NCBI GenBank assembly: GCA_964484185.1
Contig: CAZAEQ010000023.1
Location: 1 to 64,000, forward strand
Direction: 5' to 3'
Source: F1-120-MAGs238 sp964484185
Lineage (GTDB): Bacteria > Planctomycetota > Phycisphaerae > Phycisphaerales > UBA1924
DNA: 64,000 nucleotides
The stretch's first letter is position 1, and every line of letters begins with the position of its first letter. The translations under genes were made by a program, and so were the position numbers. The notes beneath the pieces were generated by a model. It saw only the letters and a list, made by a program, of their open reading frames with translations, did not search any database and had not been told where the DNA came from. Shown in pieces: positions 52,396-61,398 of this stretch.

Positions 52396-54102
52396 TCAGT
52401 GCAGCACGCGGAAGAGTTCTTCCTTCGTCGTCAACCCCTGCGCGGCCTTCAAGTCGGCGTCTTCACGCATCGGACGGAATCCGCCCTTGATCGCCGTCTC
52501 ATAGAGCGTGACCGAGTCTGCATTCTGCCCAGTAATGCGGCGAAGATCATCAGTCACATTCATGAGCTCGTAGATCGCCATGCGGCCGCGGAATCCCGTG
52601 CCGTAGCAGTTGTCACAGCGAACATTGTTTACCAGCGCGGTTCCGCCGCAGACCTTGCAGGTGCGACGAACCAGTCGCTGTGCAAGCACTGCGAGCAGTG
52701 AACTGGTGACCAGATAGGGCTCAATTCCAATGTCGATCAGACGCGGAATTGCACTGGGCGCATCGTTGGTGTGCAGCGTTGCAAGCACAAGGTGGCCCGT
52801 GAGCGAGGCCTGAATCGCAAGCTGCGCTGTCTCAGCATCGCGGATTTCACCGATGAGAATGACATCGGGATCTTGACGCAGAAGTGAACGAAGACCGGTT
52901 GCAAATGTCACGCCACGCTTCGGGTTGACCTGCATCTGCGAAATGCCATCAAGGTGGTATTCAACCGGATCTTCGATGGTCATCACGTTGCGATGTGTGC
53001 GGTCGATCTGCGCGAGGGCCGCATAGAGCGTCGTCGTCTTACCTGATCCTGTGGGACCGGTGACGAGAATGATGCCTGTGGGCCGCTCGATGAGGTCTAC
53101 GAGCTGCGCCTGCATCCCCTTCTGCATACCGATCTGGTCGAGCGAAAGCTGCGTCTGACTCTGATCGAGCAGACGCATGACGAGTCGCTCGCCATACACG
53201 CTGGGAATACACGAGAAACGGATATCGACCTTGCGACTGCCAATGCGCACACTGGTATAGCCGTCCTGCGGCGAGTGGCGATTGGCAATATCAAGCTCGG
53301 TCATGACTTTCAAACGGCTGGAAATCGCGGGAGCGAGCGACAACGGTGGCGTGAATGCATCCTGCAACATGCCGTCGATGCGGAAACGGATAACGAGCTT
53401 GTTTTCCTGCGGGTGTACGTGAATATCGCTGGCGCGGCGGCGGAGCGCCTCGAACAAGATCATGTTCACCAGGCGAATCACAGGTGTCTGGCGCGCAAGT
53501 TGCAAAAGATCGGTCGATTGGCCCGCACTACCCGCGGCGGCAGCGATTGCCCGCTCGTCCAGCGGCATTTCGTCAACGATCTCAGTGACAAGGTCTTGAC
53601 GCTGCTCATAACCGCGGTTGATGAGATTGACGACGCTGGCACGCGGCGCGAGCACGAGGCGAATCGGCATCTCAAGATAATCTTCAATGACGCGGAACAC
53701 CGCGGGCTGCAGCGGCTGACTTGTCGCGACGATCATCACGCCGCCTTCGCTGGCGATTCCGGCAGCCTGATGATGACGGGCCATTTCGGCAGTGATGGTT
53801 TCGTAGAAACGTGAAGAAGACTCAGCGAGCTTGGGCTCCGCCTCGTACTTGAGCCCGGTGCGTTTGGCGAGCATCTCAAGCGCGGCATGCTCATCGATCG
53901 CGAGTAGTGAGAGCAATGTGTCCCACGGTTCAACATCGCTGCCATCGAGCTGGCTGAAATGCTGAAGCTGATCGCCCTTGATTTTGAACATGCTGAACTG
54001 TTCAGCAGCGCGATTCCAATCGCCAGAACTGATAATGCTGGCCGCACTGCTCGCGCCGGTCGACTTTGCAATCGCGTTATTACTGCCGTTAGAACCTGCC
54101 AT
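52396..54102 (-). CDS. gspE: Type II secretion / type IV pilus assembly ATPase GspE
   Basis: A 568-residue hexameric ATPase that powers pseudopilus assembly. An N-terminal GspE-N domain precedes the ATPase with ASDIHVHPQ, Walker A GPTGSGKTT, the Asp box (TIEDPVEY), GEIRDAETAQLAIQASLTGH (Walker B) and the His box (TLHTNDA). A zinc-binding site with two CxxC motifs, CKVC and CDNC, precedes GFRGRMAIYELM. Length and order match the family. The start codon overlaps the gspD stop by one base, so the two are translationally coupled. No gspF or gspG is found nearby. Confidence 0.95.
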   Translation of the reverse strand: MAGSNGSNNAIAKSTGASSAASIISSGDWNRAAEQFSMFKIKGDQLQHFSQLDGSDVEPWDTLLSLLAIDEHAALEMLAKRTGLKYEAEPKLAESSSRFYETITAEMARHHQAAGIASEGGVMIVATSQPLQPAVFRVIEDYLEMPIRLVLAPRASVVNLINRGYEQRQDLVTEIVDEMPLDERAIAAAAGSAGQSTDLLQLARQTPVIRLVNMILFEALRRRASDIHVHPQENKLVIRFRIDGMLQDAFTPPLSLAPAISSRLKVMTELDIANRHSPQDGYTSVRIGSRKVDIRFSCIPSVYGERLVMRLLDQSQTQLSLDQIGMQKGMQAQLVDLIERPTGIILVTGPTGSGKTTTLYAALAQIDRTHRNVMTIEDPVEYHLDGISQMQVNPKRGVTFATGLRSLLRQDPDVILIGEIRDAETAQLAIQASLTGHLVLATLHTNDAPSAIPRLIDIGIEPYLVTSSLLAVLAQRLVRRTCKVCGGTALVNNVRCDNCYGTGFRGRMAIYELMNVTDDLRRITGQNADSVTLYETAIKGGFRPMREDADLKAAQGLTTKEELFRVLH

Positions 54103-56585
54103 CAGCGCGAGCCCCCGGAGGTTGGAGCGACATTCGCGTCGAGCGTCGCAGGCACAATCGCGGCAGGAGTTGTCACTTCCATGATCGATGGTTTAAGCTT
54201 TGGAAGTGTTTCCTCGAGCTTTACGCTTGCTTGCGGGCCTTCGGTGTTCAGACGAGAATCAGCAAACGCATCATCGCGGAAGATACGCGGCGTGATAAAG
54301 ATGTAAAGCGTGGTCTTGCGGTTCTGATTATCCGTCGAGCCGAACAACGCACCGATAATCGGCAATTCGCCAATCCACGGAACGCGATTCTTCGTTTCGG
54401 TCTTTGATTCAAATGTCAGTCCACCAACAACAACAGTGAAATCTGATGGCACCGTCACCGATTCAGCGCTGATCTTGTTCACCTGCGATGGCGGCGGCAA
54501 ACCTGCAGTCGCAGCGCCAGTAAAGCTCGAAAGCTCCGCCTCATACTTCAGCCTCAGGTAGCCGCCTTCAGATATCTGCGGCGTTACTTTGAAAATAGTT
54601 CCGGCTTCGCTGTCGCCACCATACGACGAAAGTGTCGTGCTCGTGCCCTGCGTGGTGGTGGCGTATGGCTGCTTATCGATCGAATTAAGAATTCCTTCTT
54701 CGTTGTCATCCACCAGTAACTGCGGTGTGGCGAGAATTCTCGCATCAACCTTGCGTGAAAGCGCGTTCATGATGATCGGCACCTGATCGCTCTTGATCAA
54801 CGCAAGCGTCGCGCCCAGGTTGCCCGTTCCCACGGTCTTTGGAGTGGTAATCGCGCCAGTTCCGAAGCTCCCAAGCCCAAAATTGGTGTTGAGCACACCA
54901 CCTGTGCCGCCGGAGTTGATGAGTTGCGATTCAAACGCGAGCTTGAGATCATCGGTCCACGTGACCGCGATAATCTTGGCTTCGATATACACCTGCGGAC
55001 GACGGACATCGAGCTTTTCAATCAGCTTCTTGTAGTCGTCCTGCTGCCGCACCGGTCCCTTGACGAGCAACTGGTTGTTGGCCTTGTCCGCCAGAACGAA
55101 TACATTGTCTCCAGCGCCCAGCGAAAGTTCGCCGCCGCCGCCATCAGGAGGTGTGATGAAAATAGTGTTTGGCTGCCCACCGAGATTAAACCCGCTCCGA
55201 CCTTGATTCCCACCGGGCAACAGCGGCGATTCAGTGCCTTGCGGTGTCCGATTCTGAATCAGTCCGAGCACCAGGTCTGCGACCTTTTCGGCATCAGCAT
55301 TACGCAACTTGTAGTTGCGAATGACGATCTGCTCTTCTTTGAGATTCAATCCATCAATCAAACTCGCCAGCTGCACCTGCTGAGCTTCCGTGCCGTAATA
55401 GATGATGTTTCCCTTGGCTTCATCAACCACCATGATCGGACCACCAGCGCCAGTGCTCGAACTGCGACCTTGTTGACCGCGATTGTTTTGGTCGAACCCG
55501 TTGAAATCAATACTGTTAATGCCGCCTTGCGGGGCGGCGATAATCAACACTTCACCCAGGCCACGGTTGCGGGCGATATCAGCGATCTGCCGCGAACTTG
55601 AACCCGCGAAATACTGCTTGGGAACCAGCGTATTTGGAACATCGATTACCGTAACGATCGATCGGACCTGCTCAAGTTCAAGCTGCTGACCACGGAAGAT
55701 CAGCGAATTGCCCTGGGGATCAACTGTCAATCGATCGCCAATCGACTCAAGCTTGCCTCCGCCCCCTTGAACGCCCGGCTGCTGTGGTTGCTGGACTTGA
55801 CCGTCATTGCCACCAGCGCGCGGTTGGGCGAGTTGGCCAAGTAATTGTAAAATGCGTTCACGCGCCACGGGCGCTGCAACGTGGTTCAGATCGAGCCGTG
55901 TGAACTTTGCTTTGCCGTATTCTTCGAGCAGACTCTTGATCAGTGTTTCAACCGCCGCAAGTCGCTTGGGCGTGTCAGTCACCACAATCACACCCATTTC
56001 GTCAATAGGTGAAATCTTCAGCACCTGACCCTGCACGCCGCCAAGCTGCTGCGCAATCGATGTCTGAAGTGATGATGGCCGCAAGCTCGGCGTCGAAAAC
56101 ACTCGCGTTGTCGGCAGTTCGCCCGAGAGGTTCAAGCTGATTTCATTGGCCCCAACCACTGAGTAGAACTGGCTCGCCGCGTCATATGTAAGTGTGAAAT
56201 TCTGCTGCTCCAGCAATGAACTGAGCAGTTGCACCAGCTTTGACTTGGGCACACTCACCGGGGCATTGAACACGACCTGTCCTGCCAGCGCACCCTTGAT
56301 CGTGATGTTCGCATTGAGCGCCTTGGCCACGTAATCAACAAGCGCGGTGAGTTCCACCGGCTCTGCAAACGCCGAGAACGTCACCATGTCACCCTCTGGC
56401 GGCGTACCCAGATCAGTGCTTGGCACGGCTGCGGGAGTTGTCCCAGGGGGAACAATGGGCTGCCCTGTATTTGGAACGGGTTGAGCGACGCCGGTGCCTT
56501 TGGCTGGCTGCGCCTGCACGCTCACGCATGTCCCCGCCGCGATCAGAAATGCCATCACACCATAAACACGCTTTGACTGCTGCAT
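54102..56585 (-). CDS. gspD: Type II secretion system secretin GspD
   Basis: An 827-residue outer-membrane secretin. A signal peptide (FLIAAGTCVSVQAQ) is followed by N0-N3 domains and a Gln/Gly-rich region (about residues 265-285), then the secretin domain. Recognisable stretches are RNYKLRNADAEKVADLV, DVRRPQVYIEAKII, AAAGLPPPSQVNKIS and the C-terminal TLYIFITPRIFRDDA. The C-terminal 60 residues after that are Pro/Thr/Ser-rich and could be a pilotin-binding S region. It precedes gspE in one operon; the remaining T2SS genes must be elsewhere. Confidence 0.93.
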   Translation of the reverse strand: MQQSKRVYGVMAFLIAAGTCVSVQAQPAKGTGVAQPVPNTGQPIVPPGTTPAAVPSTDLGTPPEGDMVTFSAFAEPVELTALVDYVAKALNANITIKGALAGQVVFNAPVSVPKSKLVQLLSSLLEQQNFTLTYDAASQFYSVVGANEISLNLSGELPTTRVFSTPSLRPSSLQTSIAQQLGGVQGQVLKISPIDEMGVIVVTDTPKRLAAVETLIKSLLEEYGKAKFTRLDLNHVAAPVARERILQLLGQLAQPRAGGNDGQVQQPQQPGVQGGGGKLESIGDRLTVDPQGNSLIFRGQQLELEQVRSIVTVIDVPNTLVPKQYFAGSSSRQIADIARNRGLGEVLIIAAPQGGINSIDFNGFDQNNRGQQGRSSSTGAGGPIMVVDEAKGNIIYYGTEAQQVQLASLIDGLNLKEEQIVIRNYKLRNADAEKVADLVLGLIQNRTPQGTESPLLPGGNQGRSGFNLGGQPNTIFITPPDGGGGELSLGAGDNVFVLADKANNQLLVKGPVRQQDDYKKLIEKLDVRRPQVYIEAKIIAVTWTDDLKLAFESQLINSGGTGGVLNTNFGLGSFGTGAITTPKTVGTGNLGATLALIKSDQVPIIMNALSRKVDARILATPQLLVDDNEEGILNSIDKQPYATTTQGTSTTLSSYGGDSEAGTIFKVTPQISEGGYLRLKYEAELSSFTGAATAGLPPPSQVNKISAESVTVPSDFTVVVGGLTFESKTETKNRVPWIGELPIIGALFGSTDNQNRKTTLYIFITPRIFRDDAFADSRLNTEGPQASVKLEETLPKLKPSIMEVTTPAAIVPATLDANVAPTSGGSR

Positions 56586-56733
56586 ACTTGCCTTCCAGAC
56601 ATTGTCTTTCGACGTCGCCGCTCATCCCGTGACGATCGCCGACGGGTATCCATTCCGTGCCCGTACTTTACCAACCAAAATCCTTCTTTGCTGGTTTTCA
56701 CGCATCTACTTCTTCATCTTTCTATGCTCTACC

Positions 56734-57717
56734 TTGCGAATCGTCTCTCTACTCCCTTCCGCTACCGAAATCGTCGCTCTTTTAGGCGCTGCAGGCGATC
56801 TCGTGGGCAGAAGCCACGAATGTGACTTCCCCGCCTCAATAACCCATCTGCCAGTCTTAACCGGTCAAAAGACCCATTGTTCCAACATTGACCCCGATCC
56901 TGCTGCAATCGACGCCCAGGTACGAGAAACCCTCGCCACTGGCCAATCGCTCTACACGCTCGACACCCAGCTTCTCGCATCCCTGCGCCCAGACATCATC
57001 ATTACCCAGGACCTCTGCCAAGTCTGCTCAATCGACCTGGCCACAGTCCGTCGCGCCGCCGCCGCGCTCACTCCATCCCCCACGATCATCTCTCTTGACC
57101 CACACACCCTCGAACAAGTCTTTGACGACGTCATGAATGTCGGAAAAGCGATCAATCGCGAGCGCGAAGCAGAATCGGCAATCGTGCAACTGCGTGAACG
57201 GATGCACACTGCCCAGGACTTCGTCAATGCCTATGACGATCAAGTCGGCGTTGCGTTCCTTGAATGGACAAATCCTTTATTTATCGGCGGCCACTGGACC
57301 CCGCAACTCATCGAACGCGCCGGCGGCAGACACGACCTCAACCCCACCATCCCCGCACCCGATTCCGGCTCTGCCAGCGGCCCACAAATGGCCTACCGCA
57401 AGGCCGGTAAAAGCATCCAAGTTTCGCCCCAATCGCTCATCGACAGCAATCCCCGCTTCATAATCATCTGCCCCTGCGGCATGAATTTTTTGCAAACTCG
57501 CGCGTGCGTGCAACAACTCTTCTTGCAGGAAAATTGGTTCGCCAGCCTCGACGCCGTGAAAGCCGGACGCGTCGCGCTCGTCGATGGCAATCAATATTTC
57601 AATCGACCGGGCCCGAGATTGGTAGACGCGTTTGAATTTCTGGTGGGCTTCCTGCAGCAAAGGCCCGAAGTGATTCCGCCATGGTTCGCGTGGGAGCAAT
57701 TCAAATCACAGAAATAG
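56734..57717 (+). CDS. Cobalamin-binding-like periplasmic protein fold (BtuF-like)
   Basis: A 327-residue protein of the BtuF-like/helical-backbone metal receptor fold. The core begins LRIVSLLPSATEIVALLGA and continues GRSHECDFP, TQDLCQVC, FLEWTNPLFIGGHWTPQLIERAGG and ICPCGMNFLQTRA, which are family-typical. The proposed start is the TTG at 56734, where relatives begin; there is no signal peptide in that version. A longer frame from 56602 adds 44 residues with a hydrophobic stretch but no cleavage signal. Without a membrane anchor it may be cytoplasmic. It is divergent from gspD, and the next small gene overlaps its 3' end. Confidence 0.75.
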   Translation: MRIVSLLPSATEIVALLGAAGDLVGRSHECDFPASITHLPVLTGQKTHCSNIDPDPAAIDAQVRETLATGQSLYTLDTQLLASLRPDIIITQDLCQVCSIDLATVRRAAAALTPSPTIISLDPHTLEQVFDDVMNVGKAINREREAESAIVQLRERMHTAQDFVNAYDDQVGVAFLEWTNPLFIGGHWTPQLIERAGGRHDLNPTIPAPDSGSASGPQMAYRKAGKSIQVSPQSLIDSNPRFIIICPCGMNFLQTRACVQQLFLQENWFASLDAVKAGRVALVDGNQYFNRPGPRLVDAFEFLVGFLQQRPEVIPPWFAWEQFKSQK

Positions 57718-58028
57718 AGCAGAAGAACACCCAGACCACAGCGTCACCACAATTGACCTGGTGGGAAGTCGCCCTTCCGATCGCAACCTGCGTTGCAATC
57801 TTCATTGTCGTTTCAATCTTCTCGCCTCCCATTGCCATCGCATTAGGCCTGTTCGCGGTTGTGTCTTTCGTCGCGCTCATTCCCGCAGTTATAACATTTT
57901 TTGTCTCCTCCCGCATACGAGACCATCGCGCAATTCCACCGCATTGCTGCCAGAAATGCCGCTACGACCGGCGTGGCTTACAGGTAAGTGCGAACTGCCC
58001 GGAATGCGGCACCCCAAAGAAAGCCTGA
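57681..58028 (+). CDS. Small membrane protein with C-terminal zinc ribbon
   Basis: A 115-residue protein with two hydrophobic segments (about 30-48 and 50-75: VALPIATCVAIFIVVSIF and LGLFAVVSFVALIPAVITFF) and a C-terminal zinc-ribbon pattern CQKCRYDRRGL...CPECG. The CPECG form is common in planctomycete membrane proteins of unknown function. The ATG at 57681 overlaps the preceding gene by 37 bases; GTG at 57690 is an alternative. It is closely followed by a gene of the same design. Confidence 0.65.
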   Translation: MVRVGAIQITEIEQKNTQTTASPQLTWWEVALPIATCVAIFIVVSIFSPPIAIALGLFAVVSFVALIPAVITFFVSSRIRDHRAIPPHCCQKCRYDRRGLQVSANCPECGTPKKA

Positions 58029-58040
58029 TACCCTCCGCCA

Positions 58041-58322
58041 ATGTCCATCGATGAATCCGAAAAAACCGAGCGCATGCTCATCTCCATCATCGGGGCCATC
58101 GTCGGCACGGCATGGGCTTACGCGTTTGTAACAAACAACTCTGCGCTACTCGCATTCATCGGATTCGCCGTCATCCTCGCGCTCATTATCGCCATTATCC
58201 GCGGCAGCATGCGCCGCCGAGCTGGCCTAGCCGTAATCAAAAACACCTGCCAGCACTGTGGCTTTCAGCGCACCGACGAATCTACCAAGTGCCCCGAGTG
58301 CGGCGTTGATTTCCTACGTTAG
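58041..58322 (+). CDS. Small membrane protein with C-terminal zinc ribbon
   Basis: A 93-residue protein with two hydrophobic segments (MLISIIGAIVGTAWAYAF and LLAFIGFAVILALIIAII) and a C-terminal zinc ribbon CQHCGFQRTDES...CPECGVDFL. It starts 12 bases after the previous zinc-ribbon gene and shares its layout, so the two probably function together. Function unknown. Confidence 0.65.
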   Translation: MSIDESEKTERMLISIIGAIVGTAWAYAFVTNNSALLAFIGFAVILALIIAIIRGSMRRRAGLAVIKNTCQHCGFQRTDESTKCPECGVDFLR

Positions 58323-58385
58323 CTTCATCCAAATGCACGTCCGAACACCAACTCCTTTCCCCCACAACTCCTCTACCCTCACCCC

Positions 58386-59564
58386 ATGAACACAAACACA
58401 CCCTTCGCGCAGCGAGCGCTCATTCTCGGCGGCGGCATGGTCGGCAGCGTCATGGCCACCGACATGGCCTCAGACTTCACCACCACCCTCGCCGACATCA
58501 ACCCCGAAAACCTCGCCCGCGCTTCCGCCCGCGCTCGCGCTCAAGGCCGCGAAATCAAAACCATTCAGGCCGACCTCTCCGACACCAACAAAATTAAAGA
58601 ACTCGCCGCCAACGCAGACATCGTCCTGGGCGCACTCTCCAGCCACATCGGCTTCGCTGCTCTCCGCGCAGTCATCGAAGTCGGCAAGAACTACTGCGAC
58701 ATCTCCTTCATGGGCGAAGATGCTCCCGACCTCGATGCCCTCGCCAAGAAGCACAACGTCACCGCCGTCGTCGACATGGGCGTCGCACCAGGAATGTCCA
58801 ATCTCCTCTCCGCCGCACTCGTTGCCGAACTCGACTCCTGCTCCGAACTCAACATCTACGTCGGCGGCCTGCCGCGCGAACGCTCCTGGCCCTTCCAATA
58901 CAAAGCCGGCTTCTCACCCGCCGATGTCATCGAGGAATACACACGCCCCTCGCGCCTCGTTGAACACGGCAAAACCGTCATCAAGCCCGCGCTCACTGAA
59001 CCAGAACTCTTCGAGTTCGCCAACATCGGCACGCTCGAAGCCGTCAACACCGATGGCCTCCGCTCACTGGTCAACACCATCAAGGGTGTTCCCACCATGC
59101 GCGAGAAAACTCTCCGCTATCCCGGCCACTACGAAATCATGCGCATCTTCCGCGAGACCGGTCTCTTCTCCAAAGAACCAATCACCCTCAAGAGCGGCCA
59201 GAAAGTCGTCCCCCTCGAACTCACCAGCGCACTCCTCTTCCCCAAGTGGACCTACGCCCCCGGCGAGCAAGACCTCACCGTCATGCGCATCGAAGCCATC
59301 GGCCAGTTCAAGAACACCCGCACCCGCATCGCCTGGGACCTCTCCGACCTCTACCACGTCCCCACCCAGGCAACCAGCATGAGCCGCACCACCGCATTCC
59401 CCTGCACCATCGCCGCCCGCCTGATCGCTAACGGCACGATCACAACCCGCGGCGTACTTCCCCCCGAAGCCCTCGCCCCCCAAAAAGGCCTGGTCGACAC
59501 TGTCCTCAAGGAACTCAAGGCCCGCGAAGTCGTCTACACCCGCACCCAAACCGCCGTTTCCTGA
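58386..59564 (+). CDS. Saccharopine dehydrogenase-family oxidoreductase
   Basis: A 392-residue NAD(P)-dependent dehydrogenase of the saccharopine dehydrogenase (Sacchrp_dh) family. The N-terminal Rossmann fold reads RALILGGGMVGSVMATDMA, with NADIVLGALSSHIGF and MGVAPGMSNLLSAALV later, and a C-terminal catalytic domain. The motif set resembles lysine 6-dehydrogenase and carboxynorspermidine synthase-like members; the substrate cannot be assigned. It is a single gene after the zinc-ribbon pair, C-rich in the third position, and not clearly part of an operon. Confidence 0.82.
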   Translation: MNTNTPFAQRALILGGGMVGSVMATDMASDFTTTLADINPENLARASARARAQGREIKTIQADLSDTNKIKELAANADIVLGALSSHIGFAALRAVIEVGKNYCDISFMGEDAPDLDALAKKHNVTAVVDMGVAPGMSNLLSAALVAELDSCSELNIYVGGLPRERSWPFQYKAGFSPADVIEEYTRPSRLVEHGKTVIKPALTEPELFEFANIGTLEAVNTDGLRSLVNTIKGVPTMREKTLRYPGHYEIMRIFRETGLFSKEPITLKSGQKVVPLELTSALLFPKWTYAPGEQDLTVMRIEAIGQFKNTRTRIAWDLSDLYHVPTQATSMSRTTAFPCTIAARLIANGTITTRGVLPPEALAPQKGLVDTVLKELKAREVVYTRTQTAVS

Positions 59565-59659
59565 TCAAAAACCCCCATTCTCACCCCGATTTCCACAACG
59601 CCCTCCTCCCCACCTACTCTTGCGGCTCAATTTCTCACCTCCTTATAAGGACTCTTTTG

Positions 59660-60481
59660 ATGCGCACTGCTCTCGCTATTCTGCTCGCCGCCGGTCTCGC
59701 CTTCATCGCCCGGGCAGATGATCCCAAACCCGCAACCGCTCAGCCCACAACTCCCCCAGCCGCCGAACCCGCACCAGCACCGGCCCCCGCTGGCAAGCCA
59801 GTTCCTAACGGCGAAGTCGTCAAGAAGACCGAACTCGCCGATGGCCTCATCGCCGAAGATCTCAAGATCGGTGAAGGCGCTGAAGTCAAGACCGGCTGGA
59901 CAGTCACCGCCTTCTACCACGGCACCCTCAAGTCCGATGGCAAAGTCTTCGATTCCGCCTACGACCGCGGCCAGCCCGCCACCTTCCCACTCAACGGCGT
60001 CATCCAGGGTTGGGCAAAGGGCGTCCCAGGAATGAAGATCGGCGGCATCCGTCGCCTCACTATCCCCGCGGCCCTCGCATACGGCGCGAATCCTCCCACC
60101 CCAGCTATCCCCGCAAACTCTGACCTCGTCTTCGTGATCGAAGTCACCGATGCATTCGGCATCGATATCCAGGATGTCACCACCGGCACCGGCGAAGAAA
60201 CCGCTGGCCAGCAGTGCGTCGCTGTCACCAACTACGTCATCAAGGGCGAAGATGGCAAAGAGATCGAAAACAAGAAGATGTACATCTGGTTCCCCGGTGA
60301 AAATCAGGGCATGACCACCGCGTTCGATGGCATGAAGGTCGGCGGCAAGCGCATCGTCAAGATCCCCGGCCAGCTCAACATCAACGCCCCACAGCTCGAA
60401 AGCACCCGCGTCCAGAACGTCCCGATCACCGTTGAGTTCGAACTGGTAGCCTTCCGCAACATCCCCGGCCAACGCCGCTAA
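59660..60481 (+). CDS. Exported FKBP-type peptidyl-prolyl isomerase with two FKBP-like domains
   Basis: A 273-residue exported isomerase. The signal peptide is RTALAILLAAGLAFIARA, with AAGGA-like AAGGA upstream. A Pro/Ala linker (about 20-50) precedes a complete FKBP domain (about 55-160: VTAFYHGTL, GQPATFPLNGVIQGW, GVPGMKIGGIRRLTIP, YGANPP and LVFVIEV). The second domain (about 165-272: GVTTGTGEE-like DVTTGTGEE, AVTNYVIKGEDG, GMKVGGKRIVKIP, VEFELVAF) has the FKBP outline but lost several active-site aromatics. It would assist folding of exported proteins. Confidence 0.88.
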   Translation: MRTALAILLAAGLAFIARADDPKPATAQPTTPPAAEPAPAPAPAGKPVPNGEVVKKTELADGLIAEDLKIGEGAEVKTGWTVTAFYHGTLKSDGKVFDSAYDRGQPATFPLNGVIQGWAKGVPGMKIGGIRRLTIPAALAYGANPPTPAIPANSDLVFVIEVTDAFGIDIQDVTTGTGEETAGQQCVAVTNYVIKGEDGKEIENKKMYIWFPGENQGMTTAFDGMKVGGKRIVKIPGQLNINAPQLESTRVQNVPITVEFELVAFRNIPGQRR

Positions 60482-60487
60482 TAGTGG

Positions 60488-60506
60488 CACCGGCTCACAG
60501 CCGGTG
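60488..60506. repeat. REP-like palindrome
   Basis: CACCGGCT and AGCCGGTG form a perfect 8-bp stem with a CAC centre, directly after the FKBP stop codon. Confidence 0.75.
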
Positions 60507-60526
60507 GGCCTTGACATTGTTCTTCT

Positions 60527-60554
60527 CAAAACACCCGCTCCGGCGGGTGTTTTT
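60527..60554 (+). terminator. Rho-independent terminator
   Basis: ACACCCGC and GCGGGTGT form an 8-bp stem with a TCCG loop, extended by A/T pairs and followed by TTTTC. It ends the FKBP gene. Confidence 0.88.
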
Positions 60555-60604
60555 CTTTGCACTATCCTTTGTCACTTCCGACCTCAGCACTCAGTACTCC
60601 TTCT

Positions 60605-61231
60605 ATGCCCTTTGAACTCGACCACATCTTCATCCTCACCAGCCGCGGCGCACCCGAAGCTGATGGTCTCTCCTCCCACCTCACCGAAGGTGCGCCCAAC
60701 ACCCACCCCGGCCAAGGCACCTCCTGCCGCCGCTTCTTCTTTAATACCAACTACCTCGAACTGCTCTATGTCGACAATCCTGCCGACGCACAAAGCGCAC
60801 TCACCAAGCCAACTCACCTCTATACGCGCTGGCTCAGCCGCTCGGCAACCTGCCCATTCGGCCTCATTCTGCGGCCAACCACTTCCGCTCCCACCACTCC
60901 TCCATTCCCAACTTTTCAATATAACCCAACATACCTCCAACCCAATCTCTCACTTCACATCGCGACCAAAGCTGCGGAACTCAAAGAGCCGCTATTCACC
61001 TACCTCCCCATCCACCGCGCCGCACCATTCCAGTCATCACCGCGCCTCAGTGCCGCACACTTCTACGGCCCTTGGCCCGAAAATCCCTCGCCTGCGTTCG
61101 CCGCAATCTCCGCTCTCGCAACCGTCAAATTCCTCTGCGCCCCAACCTACCACCTCGAACTCTCGTTGGACAATCGCACGCAACAAACAGTTGACCTACG
61201 CCCAGTGCTGCCGCTCATCCTGCACCTTTAA
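60605..61231 (+). CDS. VOC/glyoxalase-like domain protein
   Basis: A 208-residue protein of the vicinal oxygen chelate fold, similar to glyoxalase-like family 3 domains. It begins FELDHIFILT, with GTSCRRFFFNTNYLELLYVDN (candidate metal residues His and Glu) and a second half-domain from about residue 100 (LSLHIATKAAE, AAHFYGPWP). The start at 60605 is chosen because it begins at the family core; a longer frame adds 16 residues. Substrate unknown. No partner gene is evident. Confidence 0.65.
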   Translation: MPFELDHIFILTSRGAPEADGLSSHLTEGAPNTHPGQGTSCRRFFFNTNYLELLYVDNPADAQSALTKPTHLYTRWLSRSATCPFGLILRPTTSAPTTPPFPTFQYNPTYLQPNLSLHIATKAAELKEPLFTYLPIHRAAPFQSSPRLSAAHFYGPWPENPSPAFAAISALATVKFLCAPTYHLELSLDNRTQQTVDLRPVLPLILHL

Positions 61232-61398
61232 AGTACTACCCGCGCTGCCTCAGGTGCTCCGCAATCAGAAAGCCCATGAAATGGGCGCCCGATGGTTGCC
61301 GGACGCGCAGCGTCTGGTAGCTTCCCCCTTAAAACATCACCCATGAAATTGGTGAACGAACATTTACTGGAACACCATGGCATGTGCGAACATCGAAG

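Noticed and set aside
58470..58898. Gly/Val-rich minus-strand frame of 142 codons
   Set aside because: It is an antisense shadow of the saccharopine dehydrogenase-family gene, caused by strong third-position C bias.
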